In this document: positions 17,406-24,323 of the stretch, one piece after another
Layout of the letters: each line of letters opens with the position of its first letter
Position numbering within the stretch: the stretch's first letter is position 1
Assembly: GCA_964445115.1 (NCBI GenBank)
Contig: CAYUJU010000005.1
Coordinates: 16,760 to 80,759 of the forward strand
Direction of reading: 5' to 3'
Origin: CAIJXJ01 sp964445115
GTDB taxonomy: Bacteria; Pseudomonadota; Gammaproteobacteria; Burkholderiales; Methylophilaceae
Length of the DNA stretch: 64,000 nucleotides
The notes under the pieces: model-generated
Databases searched by the model: none
Seen by the model: only the letters and a program-made list of their open reading frames with translations
Told to the model about the DNA's origin: nothing
Position numbers and translations under genes: made by a program

Positions 17406-17407
17406 CT

Positions 17408-17439
17408 ATCCCTTTCGAAACTCATTTTCCGAAAGGGAT
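17408..17439. promoter_or_regulatory. Perfect 10-bp inverted repeat over the predicted start site and SD
   Basis: ATCCCTTTCG (17408-17417) and CGAAAGGGAT (17430-17439) are exact reverse complements separated by 12 bp. The left arm covers the predicted transcription start and the right arm contains the AAAGGGA ribosome-binding site. If transcription starts at 17416 the RNA would lack most of the left arm, so a DNA operator is more likely than an RNA hairpin. If transcription starts earlier, it would sequester the SD. Confidence 0.55.
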
Positions 17440-17443
17440 GTTC

Positions 17444-18145
17444 ATGAACCTGTCTCCGGCATTTAAGCCAGCCGTCGCCTGTGAAAGCGATCATCATGCA
17501 TCGGCTTCTTCCGAACTTGCCGAGCGCTTGGCGCGACTGATTGCCTTGCGCGAACATGCGCCGCATGACCGGGGTGCCATCGAGGCGTTTATTCGTGACT
17601 GTTTTGCGAGTGCGCACGGCGCCAGCGTCAACCATTTCATGCCCCGCCTGTTGAGCCTGGAATCCAGGAGTGGCGAGCGGATTGCGGCCTTTGGCTTGCG
17701 GGATGCGGGTCGCCACTCCCTGTTTCTTGAGCAGTACCTGGACATGCCGATTGAGTCGGTGTTGCAGTCCCGACTGGGGCGTGCGGTGCGGCGCGACGAG
17801 ATCATCGAAGTCGGCAATCTGTCAGCCTTGTACCCGGGTGCGGCGCGCTGGCTGATCGTGGCCCTGACCGCTGTGCTGCATCGTGAAGGTTACCGTTGGG
17901 TGGTATTCACGGGTACGGCCGCTTTGCGCAACGGATTTGCGCGACTGGGGTTGCGACCGGTAGAGATCGGAGAAGCCGCGCTAGCGCGCTTGCCAGCGGG
18001 GGATCGTGATGGATGGGGGCGTTATTACGACCATGCGCCACTGGTCATGGCTGGCGATATCGCCCAAGGTTACCGCGAACTTTTGATGCAGGGTGATCTT
18101 GCCCGGATGTTGCGTGCCGGCATGGACACGGTGGAGGCAGCATGA
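17444..18145 (+). CDS. Thermostable-hemolysin-family protein, GNAT-like acyltransferase fold
   Basis: A 233-residue protein of the 'thermostable hemolysin' family, whose sequence pattern resembles GNAT/autoinducer-synthase acyltransferases. Examples are NHFMPRLLSLESRSGERIAAFGLRDA, LFLEQYLDMP and EIIEVGNLSALYPGAARWL. No signal peptide is visible, so the hemolysin name is probably misleading and the protein should act in the cytoplasm. A longer frame starting at 17384 would include the sigma-54 promoter, so the start is the ATG at 17444, which has AAAGGGA 6-7 bp upstream. It is the first gene of the operon and overlaps the ligase gene by 4 bp. Substrate unknown; transfer of an acyl group activated by the next gene is a reasonable inference. 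Confidence 0.85.
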   Translation: MNLSPAFKPAVACESDHHASASSELAERLARLIALREHAPHDRGAIEAFIRDCFASAHGASVNHFMPRLLSLESRSGERIAAFGLRDAGRHSLFLEQYLDMPIESVLQSRLGRAVRRDEIIEVGNLSALYPGAARWLIVALTAVLHREGYRWVVFTGTAALRNGFARLGLRPVEIGEAALARLPAGDRDGWGRYYDHAPLVMAGDIAQGYRELLMQGDLARMLRAGMDTVEAA

Positions 18146-19653
18146 GCCGGTTGCTTAAACACATTCGCCGCATGGCGGGTGCCAGCCCGGAACAGATTGC
18201 GCTGGCAGGCCACGAGACCTTCGTCACCTATGCCGAACTTGACCTCTCGGTGGCCGAGTCTGCGCACGCCCTGAACGATCAGGAAATCGGCCGTCTTGGG
18301 TTGCTGGCCGACAACGACATTTCCTGGGCGCTCGCCGATCTGTCCACCATGGCGGCCAGCGTGCCTTTGGTGCCGCTACCGTTGTTCTTCACGCCGCAGC
18401 AGGTCTTGCACGTGATTACCAATGCCGGCCTGGACGCCATTCTGACGGACCGGCCTGACCGGCTGGAGGCGTGGCTTGCGACCTCAGATCTGCGTTGTTA
18501 CCGCGCCGGCATGTGCTGCGGCCTGCATCTGCTGCGTCTGACGGGCGTGGTCGGGCAAGCCCTCCCTGCGGGGACGGCCAAAATCACCTATACCTCCGGC
18601 ACCACCGGGTCCCCCAAAGGGGTGTGCCTGTCTATCGATCAGATGGAAACAGTGGCGCTGGCCCTGCGTGATGCGAGCCAGGCGACGGCGGCAGACCGTC
18701 ACCTGTGTCTGACGCCGCTTTCGACCTTGCTCGAAAACATCGGCGGTATTTATACGCCGCTGATAGCGGGTGCCGTCGCGAACCTGTGGCCGCTGGAGGC
18801 AGTGGGTTTGCAGGGGGCGTCCGGATTGAACATCGACACCATGCTGGACGCCCTGAACCACTGCGAGGCCAGCAGCGCAATTCTTGCGCCGCAAATGCTG
18901 CAGGCGCTGGTTGCCGCCGGAGAGCAGGGGTGGGGAATGCCGACGACGCTGCGTTTTGTCGCAGTGGGGGGCGCGCCCGTGTCGCCGCAGCTGCTGCAGC
19001 GGGCGGCGTCTTTGGGGCTTCCGGTGTTCGAAGGATACGGCCTGTCCGAGTGTGCTTCGGTCGTCGCGCTGAATACGCCGATAGCTTGCCAGCCCGGATC
19101 AGTGGGGCATCCCTTGCCTCACGTAGGCATCTCGTTTTCGTCCTCTGGTGAGATTCTGATCTCCGGATCCGGGTTTCTCGGGTACCTCGGCGGGGATACG
19201 CCAGCCGAACCGTGGCCGACTGGAGATCTCGGCCATCTGGATGCGGATGGGTATCTCCACGTGACAGGCCGTATCAAAAGCCTGTTCATCACCTCGTTCG
19301 GTCGCAACGTGGCGCCAGAATGGGTGGAGCGTGAACTGACGATGCATCCCGCCATCCTGCAGGCGGCGGTGTTTGGGGAGGGCCGGCCCTACAACGTGGC
19401 CGTGGTCGTGCCCCGTCAAGGAGCAACCGAAGCCGCCATTCAACAGGCACTGCGCGAATCCAACCGGAACCTGCCCGATTACGCCAGGGTGACGGCCTGG
19501 GTCACTGCCGGACAACCGTTTTCTCCCCTCAATCAACAAACGACGACCAATGGTCGCCTGCGGCGCGAGGTGATCGCCTCGGCTTATGCCGATGCCATCA
19601 ATTCCCTTTATCAGGAGCAAGCACATGACCTTTTTCGAACAGTTGCAGCATGA
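18142..19653 (+). CDS. AMP-forming acyl ligase (ANL superfamily)
   Basis: A 503-residue adenylate-forming enzyme. The P-loop-like motif is TYTSGTTGSPKG, followed by EGYGLSECASV and TGDLGHLDADGYLHVTGRIK. It would activate a carboxylic acid, probably a fatty acid, as acyl-AMP. The C-terminal A10 motif reads NGRLRR: the lysine that normally catalyses adenylation is Arg (R472), so adenylation or acyl transfer may be altered. It overlaps the preceding gene by 4 bp (ATGA) and the following TenA-like gene by 29 bp, so the three are translated together. No carrier protein gene is present, so CoA or direct transfer to a partner protein is more likely than carrier loading. Confidence 0.93.
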   Translation: MSRLLKHIRRMAGASPEQIALAGHETFVTYAELDLSVAESAHALNDQEIGRLGLLADNDISWALADLSTMAASVPLVPLPLFFTPQQVLHVITNAGLDAILTDRPDRLEAWLATSDLRCYRAGMCCGLHLLRLTGVVGQALPAGTAKITYTSGTTGSPKGVCLSIDQMETVALALRDASQATAADRHLCLTPLSTLLENIGGIYTPLIAGAVANLWPLEAVGLQGASGLNIDTMLDALNHCEASSAILAPQMLQALVAAGEQGWGMPTTLRFVAVGGAPVSPQLLQRAASLGLPVFEGYGLSECASVVALNTPIACQPGSVGHPLPHVGISFSSSGEILISGSGFLGYLGGDTPAEPWPTGDLGHLDADGYLHVTGRIKSLFITSFGRNVAPEWVERELTMHPAILQAAVFGEGRPYNVAVVVPRQGATEAAIQQALRESNRNLPDYARVTAWVTAGQPFSPLNQQTTTNGRLRREVIASAYADAINSLYQEQAHDLFRTVAA

Positions 19654-20278
19654 AACCCAGGCTGCCCAGGCTGGGCTGCAATCGATTCCCATCATCCAGC
19701 GTGCGCTCACCGGGCAAGTGACCCGGGAACAATATATCGCCTTCCTGACGCAGGCCTACCACCACGTCAAACACACGGTACCGTTGCTGATGGCCTGTGG
19801 CGCACGCCTCGACAGCGACAAGGAATGGCTGCGTGAGGCGATCGCCCATTACGTCGAAGAAGAGATCGGGCATCAGGAATGGATCCTCAACGACATCCGG
19901 GCCTGCGGCGGCGATGCGGAAGCGGTGCGCCATGGCCAGCCAGCCTTCGAAACCGAACTGATGGTCTCCTACGCTTACGACACCATTGCACGCTGCAATC
20001 CGGTCGGATTTTTTGGCATGGTGCACGTGCTGGAAGGCACCAGCGTGCAGCTTGCCACGTATGCCGCCGCGGCCATTCAGCAGTCCCTCGGACTGCCCAA
20101 GCAAGCCTTTACCTATCTGAACAGCCACGGCTCGCTGGATCTGGAGCACGTCGACTTTTTCCGCGACCTGGTCAACCGGCTGGATGACGATGCAGGCAAG
20201 GCCGCGCTGGTGCATTGCGCCAACGCGGTGTTCCGCCTGTACGGCGACATTTTCCGTTCGCTGGAGTCCGTGCAATGA
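19625..20278 (+). CDS. TenA-like heme-oxygenase-fold protein, probable diiron oxidase (HDO type)
   Basis: A 217-residue all-helical TenA/Thi-4-like protein. It carries a complete set of possible metal ligands: E80-x2-H83, E137 and H168-x3-D172-x2-H175. The last triad has the same spacing as the iron ligands of CADD, and the first pair resembles UndA, which makes 1-undecene from fatty acid. The thiaminase cysteine of true TenA is not evident, and no thiamine genes are near. It is therefore better called a heme-oxygenase-like diiron oxidase acting on an organic acid or amine. The start ATG at 19625 has AGGAG upstream and lies inside the ligase gene end. It overlaps the SDR gene by 4 bp. Confidence 0.88.
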   Translation: MTFFEQLQHETQAAQAGLQSIPIIQRALTGQVTREQYIAFLTQAYHHVKHTVPLLMACGARLDSDKEWLREAIAHYVEEEIGHQEWILNDIRACGGDAEAVRHGQPAFETELMVSYAYDTIARCNPVGFFGMVHVLEGTSVQLATYAAAAIQQSLGLPKQAFTYLNSHGSLDLEHVDFFRDLVNRLDDDAGKAALVHCANAVFRLYGDIFRSLESVQ

Positions 20279-21081
20279 ATATCTCCGGACAACGCATTCT
20301 GCTGACGGGGGCAGCCGGTGGCATCGGCTGCGTGCTGGCCAAGGCACTGGCTGAACGCGGTGCTGAGCTGGTGCTGGTGGATATCGATGCGGCGCGGCTG
20401 GAAAGTGTGCGCCAGGAAATCCTGGCGTCCGGCGGCAGGGCGAGTGCTTTCCAGTGTGACCTTTCCCTGCCGAGTGCGCCCAGCCAACTGGTTGACCGCG
20501 TGCTCGGTACCGTGGGTAGCCTGCAGTTGCTGGTGAACTGTGCCGGCCTCGCGAATTTCGGCGAATTCGAAGCGCAGTCGCCGGAAAGTCTGGAAAAGCT
20601 CTGGCGCATCAACGTGCTGGCGCCGATGGAACTGGTTCGTGCCGTGTTGCCGCACATGAAATCCAGAAAATACGGCCGCATCGTCAACGTGGGATCCATT
20701 TTCGGCAGCATCGGGTTTGCGTTTTTCACCAGCTATTCCGCCAGCAAGTTCGCGATGCGGGGATTTTCCGAGGCGCTGCGACGGGAACTCGCCGGCAGCG
20801 GTGTCAGGGTGACTTACGTTGCCCCACGCTACACGCGAACGCCGTTGAACCATGGCCCTGTCAGCCGCATGGCCGAAGCCGTCGCTATGAACAGCGATGC
20901 CCCTGAAGTCGTTGCTCGTCACGTGGTCCGCGCCATCGAGAAGAACCGTGAGGATTACTACATCGGCTGGCCGGAATGTCTGTTCGTCCGCATCAACGCT
21001 ATTTTTCCGCGCCTCGTCGATGGGGCGTTACACAAGCAGAACCAGACTGCACGCCGTTTTGCGCTGCAGCAGGCTGACTGA
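20275..21081 (+). CDS. Short-chain dehydrogenase/reductase
   Basis: A 268-residue classical SDR. The cofactor loop is TGAAGGIG near the N-terminus, and the acidic residue after strand 2 (LVLVDIDAARL) suggests NAD(H). The NAG motif is NCAGLANFG; catalytic Ser lies in NVGSIFGS and Tyr/Lys in YSASK. Length and motifs indicate an active oxidoreductase on alcohol/ketone or fatty-acyl substrates. The start at 20275 overlaps the TenA-like stop (ATGA); a longer frame from 20215 is antisense-like and has no ribosome site. It is fourth in the sigma-54 operon, and probably reduces or oxidises the product of the oxidase/ligase pair. Confidence 0.93.
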   Translation: MNISGQRILLTGAAGGIGCVLAKALAERGAELVLVDIDAARLESVRQEILASGGRASAFQCDLSLPSAPSQLVDRVLGTVGSLQLLVNCAGLANFGEFEAQSPESLEKLWRINVLAPMELVRAVLPHMKSRKYGRIVNVGSIFGSIGFAFFTSYSASKFAMRGFSEALRRELAGSGVRVTYVAPRYTRTPLNHGPVSRMAEAVAMNSDAPEVVARHVVRAIEKNREDYYIGWPECLFVRINAIFPRLVDGALHKQNQTARRFALQQAD

Positions 21082-21097
21082 TTCAGGAGGAGTCCCC

Positions 21098-21769
21098 ATG
21101 AAACGATTGCTTAATCCTATTACGCCCATCGTGGTCGCTGCGATGGTGTTTTACGCCACCCTGATTCTCGCCCACGGCGAGGCGCACGCTGACGGTATCG
21201 ATGACGGGCTTGCCGACATCCAGCATGGCTGGGCGAAAGCCTATTACCAGGTGCCGGACAAGCAAAAGGAGTCCGCATTCAAGGAACTCGCGGCCAGGGC
21301 CCATCAGTTCACCGCCGCCAACCCATCCCGTGCCGAGCCCATGGTGTGGGAAGCCATCGTGCTGAGCAGCTACGCCAAGTTTGCCGGCGGATTGGGGGCG
21401 CTTGATAAAGCCAAGATGGCCAAGGAACTGTTGCTGAAAGCAGAAAAGGTCCAGCCCGATGTGCTGGAAGGTTCGGTTTATACCTCTCTGGGCAGTCTGT
21501 ATTACAAGGTGCCGGGCTGGCCGATCGGTTTCGGGGACAAGAAAAAGTCGCGTGAATATCTGGAAAAAGCCGTCAAGCTCAACCCGTCAGGGATCGATGC
21601 CAATTATTTCTACGGTGATTATCTGATGGAGCAGGGCGAGTACGCTAAGGCCCGCGAATACCTGGAGAAGGCCATGGCCGCGCCTGCGCGCCCGGGGCGC
21701 GAGGATGCCGACCAGGGGCGTCACCAGGAGGTACAGCAGGCTCTGGAGAAACTGCGCTTGAAAAGTTGA
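21098..21769 (+). CDS. Exported TPR-repeat protein
   Basis: A 223-residue protein with an N-terminal membrane/signal segment (about residues 8-24) followed by an unusual acidic start and then TPR-like helical pairs. Repeats are visible at LLLKAEKVQPDVLEG, SREYLEKAVKLNPSG and YLMEQGEYAKAREYLEKA. It is probably a periplasmic protein-binding scaffold. AGGAGGAG lies 7 bp before the ATG at 21098, and the gene follows the SDR by 16 bp. It is the last gene of the sigma-54 operon and is followed by a strong terminator. It may link the small-molecule enzymes to an envelope target, but no function is known. Confidence 0.85.
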   Translation: MKRLLNPITPIVVAAMVFYATLILAHGEAHADGIDDGLADIQHGWAKAYYQVPDKQKESAFKELAARAHQFTAANPSRAEPMVWEAIVLSSYAKFAGGLGALDKAKMAKELLLKAEKVQPDVLEGSVYTSLGSLYYKVPGWPIGFGDKKKSREYLEKAVKLNPSGIDANYFYGDYLMEQGEYAKAREYLEKAMAAPARPGREDADQGRHQEVQQALEKLRLKS

Positions 21770-21808
21770 TCCATGACGCGTGAATGTCGCGGATGGGCAG
21801 AGCGACTC

Positions 21809-21833
21809 TGGCGGCTTCGGCCGCCATTTTTTT
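21809..21833 (+). terminator. Rho-independent terminator of the sigma-54 operon
   Basis: TGGCGGC and GCCGCCA form a 7-bp GC-rich stem around a TTCG tetraloop (21809-21826), followed by TTTTTTT. It is 40 bp after the TPR gene and cleanly separates the operon from dsbB. Confidence 0.92.
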
Positions 21834-21859
21834 GTCTTGCGGTTACCAGTTATCAAGAC

Positions 21860-21888
21860 GCCTGATGCATCAGGCCAGCTTGTATAAT
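21860..21888 (+). promoter_or_regulatory. dsbB promoter with a 16-bp palindrome
   Basis: A perfect -10 hexamer TATAAT stands at 21883-21888, 28 bp before the dsbB start. A perfect 16-bp palindrome, GCCTGATGCATCAGGC (21860-21875), overlaps where the -35 element should be and extends into the spacer. No good -35 hexamer is present. The palindrome is a plausible activator or repressor site. Confidence 0.55.
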
Positions 21889-21915
21889 GCAATTTTCAAT
21901 CTGTGAGGTTGCAGC

Positions 21916-22416
21916 ATGCTCGCTAAACTGTCTCAAGGCCGCGCCGCCTATCTTCTGGGGTTCGTCGCCAGTTTCGCGTTGGTCGGCATTGGGCTGTATA
22001 TTCAGGTCAAGGACAACCTCGAGCCGTGCCCATTGTGCATCTTCCAGCGCATTGCCTTCATGGTGACGGGTGCGCTGTTCCTGCTGGCGGCACTGCACAA
22101 TGCTAAGGGGCTCTGGGCCCGCGTGTATGGGGTGCTGCAGTTTGTGGCAGCGGCGACTGGTGTGGGCATCGCGTTGCGTCACATCTGGATTCAGAACCAT
22201 GCCGATGAGGTCATGGCCGAGTGCGGCGCTGGGGTCGCCTACCTGTTCGAGAATTTCCCGCTGCGCAAATTCCTGCAACTGGTGTTCAAGGGCACGGGGG
22301 AGTGCTCCAGCGTGGATTGGACGCTGTTCGGGCTGACCATTCCGCAACTGTCGCTGGTCGCTTTTGTTGGCCTGGCGATTTATGCGGTCGTGCTGGTGTG
22401 CGTCCGCAAGGCATGA
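21916..22416 (+). CDS. dsbB: Disulfide bond formation protein B
   Basis: A 166-residue inner-membrane protein with four hydrophobic helices. It passes electrons from DsbA to ubiquinone to make disulfides in the periplasm. The first catalytic pair is C38/C41 in EPCPLCIFQR and the second is C103/C130 in the second periplasmic loop. The Arg after the CxxC motif, needed for quinone interaction, is present. Length is close to E. coli DsbB (176). It overlaps the hemerythrin-like gene by 4 bp and is led by a TATAAT promoter. Confidence 0.96.
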   Translation: MLAKLSQGRAAYLLGFVASFALVGIGLYIQVKDNLEPCPLCIFQRIAFMVTGALFLLAALHNAKGLWARVYGVLQFVAAATGVGIALRHIWIQNHADEVMAECGAGVAYLFENFPLRKFLQLVFKGTGECSSVDWTLFGLTIPQLSLVAFVGLAIYAVVLVCVRKA

Positions 22417-22973
22417 CCATTTCTGATGCCCTGCTGACGCCTGCGCCCGATTTCAGCACGCCGCTGGAACTGTTGCACGCCTGTCATGGTCGCATTGAAA
22501 AGCAGTGTGCGACCCTGCTTAAATTGCCGGGCCATCTTGCTGCCCACGGGGTGGACGACCAGGCCAGCCAAGCTGCGGCCGCCATCCTCAAATATTTCAC
22601 GACGGCGGCCAGGCATCACCACGAAGACGAAGAGCAGGACCTGTTTCCCATGGTGCGCACCCATGCCGAGGCGAACGCGAATGCCCGCATGATGGCATTG
22701 CTGGACAATCTGGCGCTGCAGCACCGTGACATGGAAGCCGCATGGGGACGCATGCAGCTTTGGCTGGAATCTCTGGCGCATCCGAATGCAACACCTTCCG
22801 CCAGTCCCGATATCGAGGGCTTCGTGGCGCTATACCGAGCGCACATCGTGCAGGAAGAATCCGAGCTGCTGCCTTATGCCCGTACCGCGCTCGGCGCAGA
22901 ACAACTGACACTGCTTGGCGACCGCATGGCGGCACGCCGGGGAGTGAAACCCGATGGAGAAAGACTTGTTTAA
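22413..22973 (+). CDS. Hemerythrin HHE-domain protein
   Basis: A 186-residue cytoplasmic protein with a hemerythrin-like cation-binding domain. Likely metal ligands are visible in LLHACHGRIEKQC, HHHEDEEQDLFP, LALQHRDMEAAW and YRAHIVQEESELLPYA, giving the H...HxxxE...H...HxxxE pattern of the family. It probably binds a diiron centre for oxygen, NO or iron handling. The start at 22413 overlaps the dsbB stop (ATGA), and its end overlaps the cysM start by 20 bp. This tight coupling suggests co-expression with disulfide and cysteine metabolism, which would fit an oxidative or nitrosative response. Confidence 0.9.
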   Translation: MTISDALLTPAPDFSTPLELLHACHGRIEKQCATLLKLPGHLAAHGVDDQASQAAAAILKYFTTAARHHHEDEEQDLFPMVRTHAEANANARMMALLDNLALQHRDMEAAWGRMQLWLESLAHPNATPSASPDIEGFVALYRAHIVQEESELLPYARTALGAEQLTLLGDRMAARRGVKPDGERLV

Positions 22974-23853
22974 GACGATCGAAGAGTTTGTGGGTGGGAC
23001 GCCGCTGGTCAAATTGCAGCGCCTGCCGGGCAACACCAGCAACACGATTCTGGTTAAGCTGGAAGGTAATAACCCTGCCGGCAGCGTCAAGGACAGGCCG
23101 GCACTGTCAATGATTAGGCGGGCCGAGGCGCGTGGCGAGATCAAACCAGGCGATACGCTGATCGAGGCGACCAGCGGCAACACCGGCATCGCCCTGGCGA
23201 TGGCCGCTGCCATCAAGGGTTACAAGATGATCCTGGTGATGCCGGAAAACCAGAGCATCGAACGTCGTCAGACCATGAAGGCCTATGGGGCTGAACTGGT
23301 GCTGACCCCAAAGGCTGGCAGCATGGAAGCTGCACGCGACATGGCGGACAAGCTGCAGGCCGAGGGCCGCGGCATCATCCTTGACCAGTTTTCCAATCTC
23401 GATAATCCGCAGGCACACTATGAGGGCACCGGGCCGGAAATCTGGCGCGATACGGCCGGCAAAGTGACGCATTTTGTTTCCAGCATGGGCACGACCGGCA
23501 CCATCATGGGCACCTCGCGCTATCTCAAGGAGCAGAATCCGGCGATCCAGATCGTTGGCGTGCAGCCGCAGGAGGGAGCGCAGATCCCCGGCATCCGCAA
23601 ATGGCCAATGGACTACCTGCCGACAATCTGCGATTTCTCGCGTATCGACCAGATGATCTACGTCAGCCAGGCCGATGCCGAAGAAACCACGCGCCGTCTG
23701 GCACGGAAAGAGGGCATTTTTGCCGGCATTTCTTCCGGCGGCGCCCTGTTTGCCGCACTTGAGCTGTCGAAACAGGTCGAGAATGCGGTGATCGTCTCCA
23801 TCGTCTGCGATCGTGGCGATCGCTACCTTTCCACGGGGGTGTTTCCGGAGTGA
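22954..23853 (+). CDS. cysM: Cysteine synthase B
   Basis: A 299-residue PLP enzyme of the O-acetylserine sulfhydrylase family, CysM type (303 in E. coli). The PLP lysine is K46 in NPAGSVKDR, and the phosphate loop EATSGNTGIAL is present. GTTGTIMGTSRYL and ISSGGALFA complete the active site. It makes cysteine from O-acetylserine and sulfide or S-sulfocysteine from thiosulfate. The CysM-specific character comes from length and from the NPAGSVKDRPA region. It overlaps the hemerythrin-like gene by 20 bp. Confidence 0.95.
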   Translation: MEKDLFKTIEEFVGGTPLVKLQRLPGNTSNTILVKLEGNNPAGSVKDRPALSMIRRAEARGEIKPGDTLIEATSGNTGIALAMAAAIKGYKMILVMPENQSIERRQTMKAYGAELVLTPKAGSMEAARDMADKLQAEGRGIILDQFSNLDNPQAHYEGTGPEIWRDTAGKVTHFVSSMGTTGTIMGTSRYLKEQNPAIQIVGVQPQEGAQIPGIRKWPMDYLPTICDFSRIDQMIYVSQADAEETTRRLARKEGIFAGISSGGALFAALELSKQVENAVIVSIVCDRGDRYLSTGVFPE

Positions 23854-23865
23854 GGGGCGGGTTGG

Positions 23866-23982
23866 CCCCTCACCCCAACCCTCTCCCACGGAGGGGAGAG
23901 GGAGGTTGCTTGTCAGGTGTGGTGGGAACTTGCCACCGCACAAATTCCCTCTCCCCTCGTGGGAGAGGGCTAGGGTGAGGGG
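23866..23982. repeat. Long imperfect inverted repeat (CCCCTCACCC family element)
   Basis: The left arm at 23866-23890 begins CCCCTCACCCCAACCCTCTC; the right arm at 23958-23982 is its near-perfect reverse complement. Inner copies of CCCTCTCCCC and its complement add further pairing. This G/C-skewed motif is a widespread intergenic repeat in proteobacteria and is often found beside DUF559 genes, as here (the gene begins 6 bp after the right arm). The spacer (about 67 bp) shows no coding potential. Confidence 0.85.
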
Positions 23983-23987
23983 GCTAA

Positions 23988-24323
23988 ATGCCATCATTCG
24001 CCTCACAGCTCCGCACCAATGCTACAGAAGCCGAAAAGCGACTTTGGTATTTTTTGCGTAACCGCCAACTCGCCGGATACAAATTCCGCCGCCAGTTTCC
24101 TATCCCACCCTATATCGTCGATTTCATCTGTCTGGAGCAGCGCCTGATCATCGAACTCGATGGAGGCCAGCATGCCGATGCCGAGGCTTACGATGCAGCT
24201 AGAACGGCCTTTCTCGACCAACAAGGATTTCGCGTGCTGCGTTTCTGGAACAATGACGTCCTGGGTGATACGAGCGCCGTGTTGGCTGACGTGCTGCAGG
24301 AATTGTCGGAGTCCGCGACATGA
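23988..24323 (+). CDS. DUF559 endonuclease-like protein
   Basis: A 111-residue protein of the DUF559 family (restriction-endonuclease-like/Vsr-like fold). The pattern matches: ATEAEKRLWYFLRNRQLAGYKFRRQFPI, YIVDFICLEQRLIIELDGGQH and FLDQQGFRVLRFWNNDVL. Conserved acidic residues Asp (VDF), Glu and Asp (IELDG) and the GFRVLRFWN segment are the family core. Such proteins are abundant beside CCCCTCACCC-type repeats and may be linked to their spread, though this has not been shown here. It overlaps the downstream YdbH-like gene by 4 bp. Its position between cysM and the ydbH set suggests insertion. Confidence 0.9.
   Translation: MPSFASQLRTNATEAEKRLWYFLRNRQLAGYKFRRQFPIPPYIVDFICLEQRLIIELDGGQHADAEAYDAARTAFLDQQGFRVLRFWNNDVLGDTSAVLADVLQELSESAT

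Noticed and set aside
17384..17443. N-terminal extension of the hemolysin-family gene
   Set aside because: It would include the -24/-12 promoter and the transcription start, so it cannot be translated from that transcript.
23866..23982. Short CRISPR-like array
   Set aside because: The copies are in inverted and not direct orientation with no regular spacers, and no cas genes are near.
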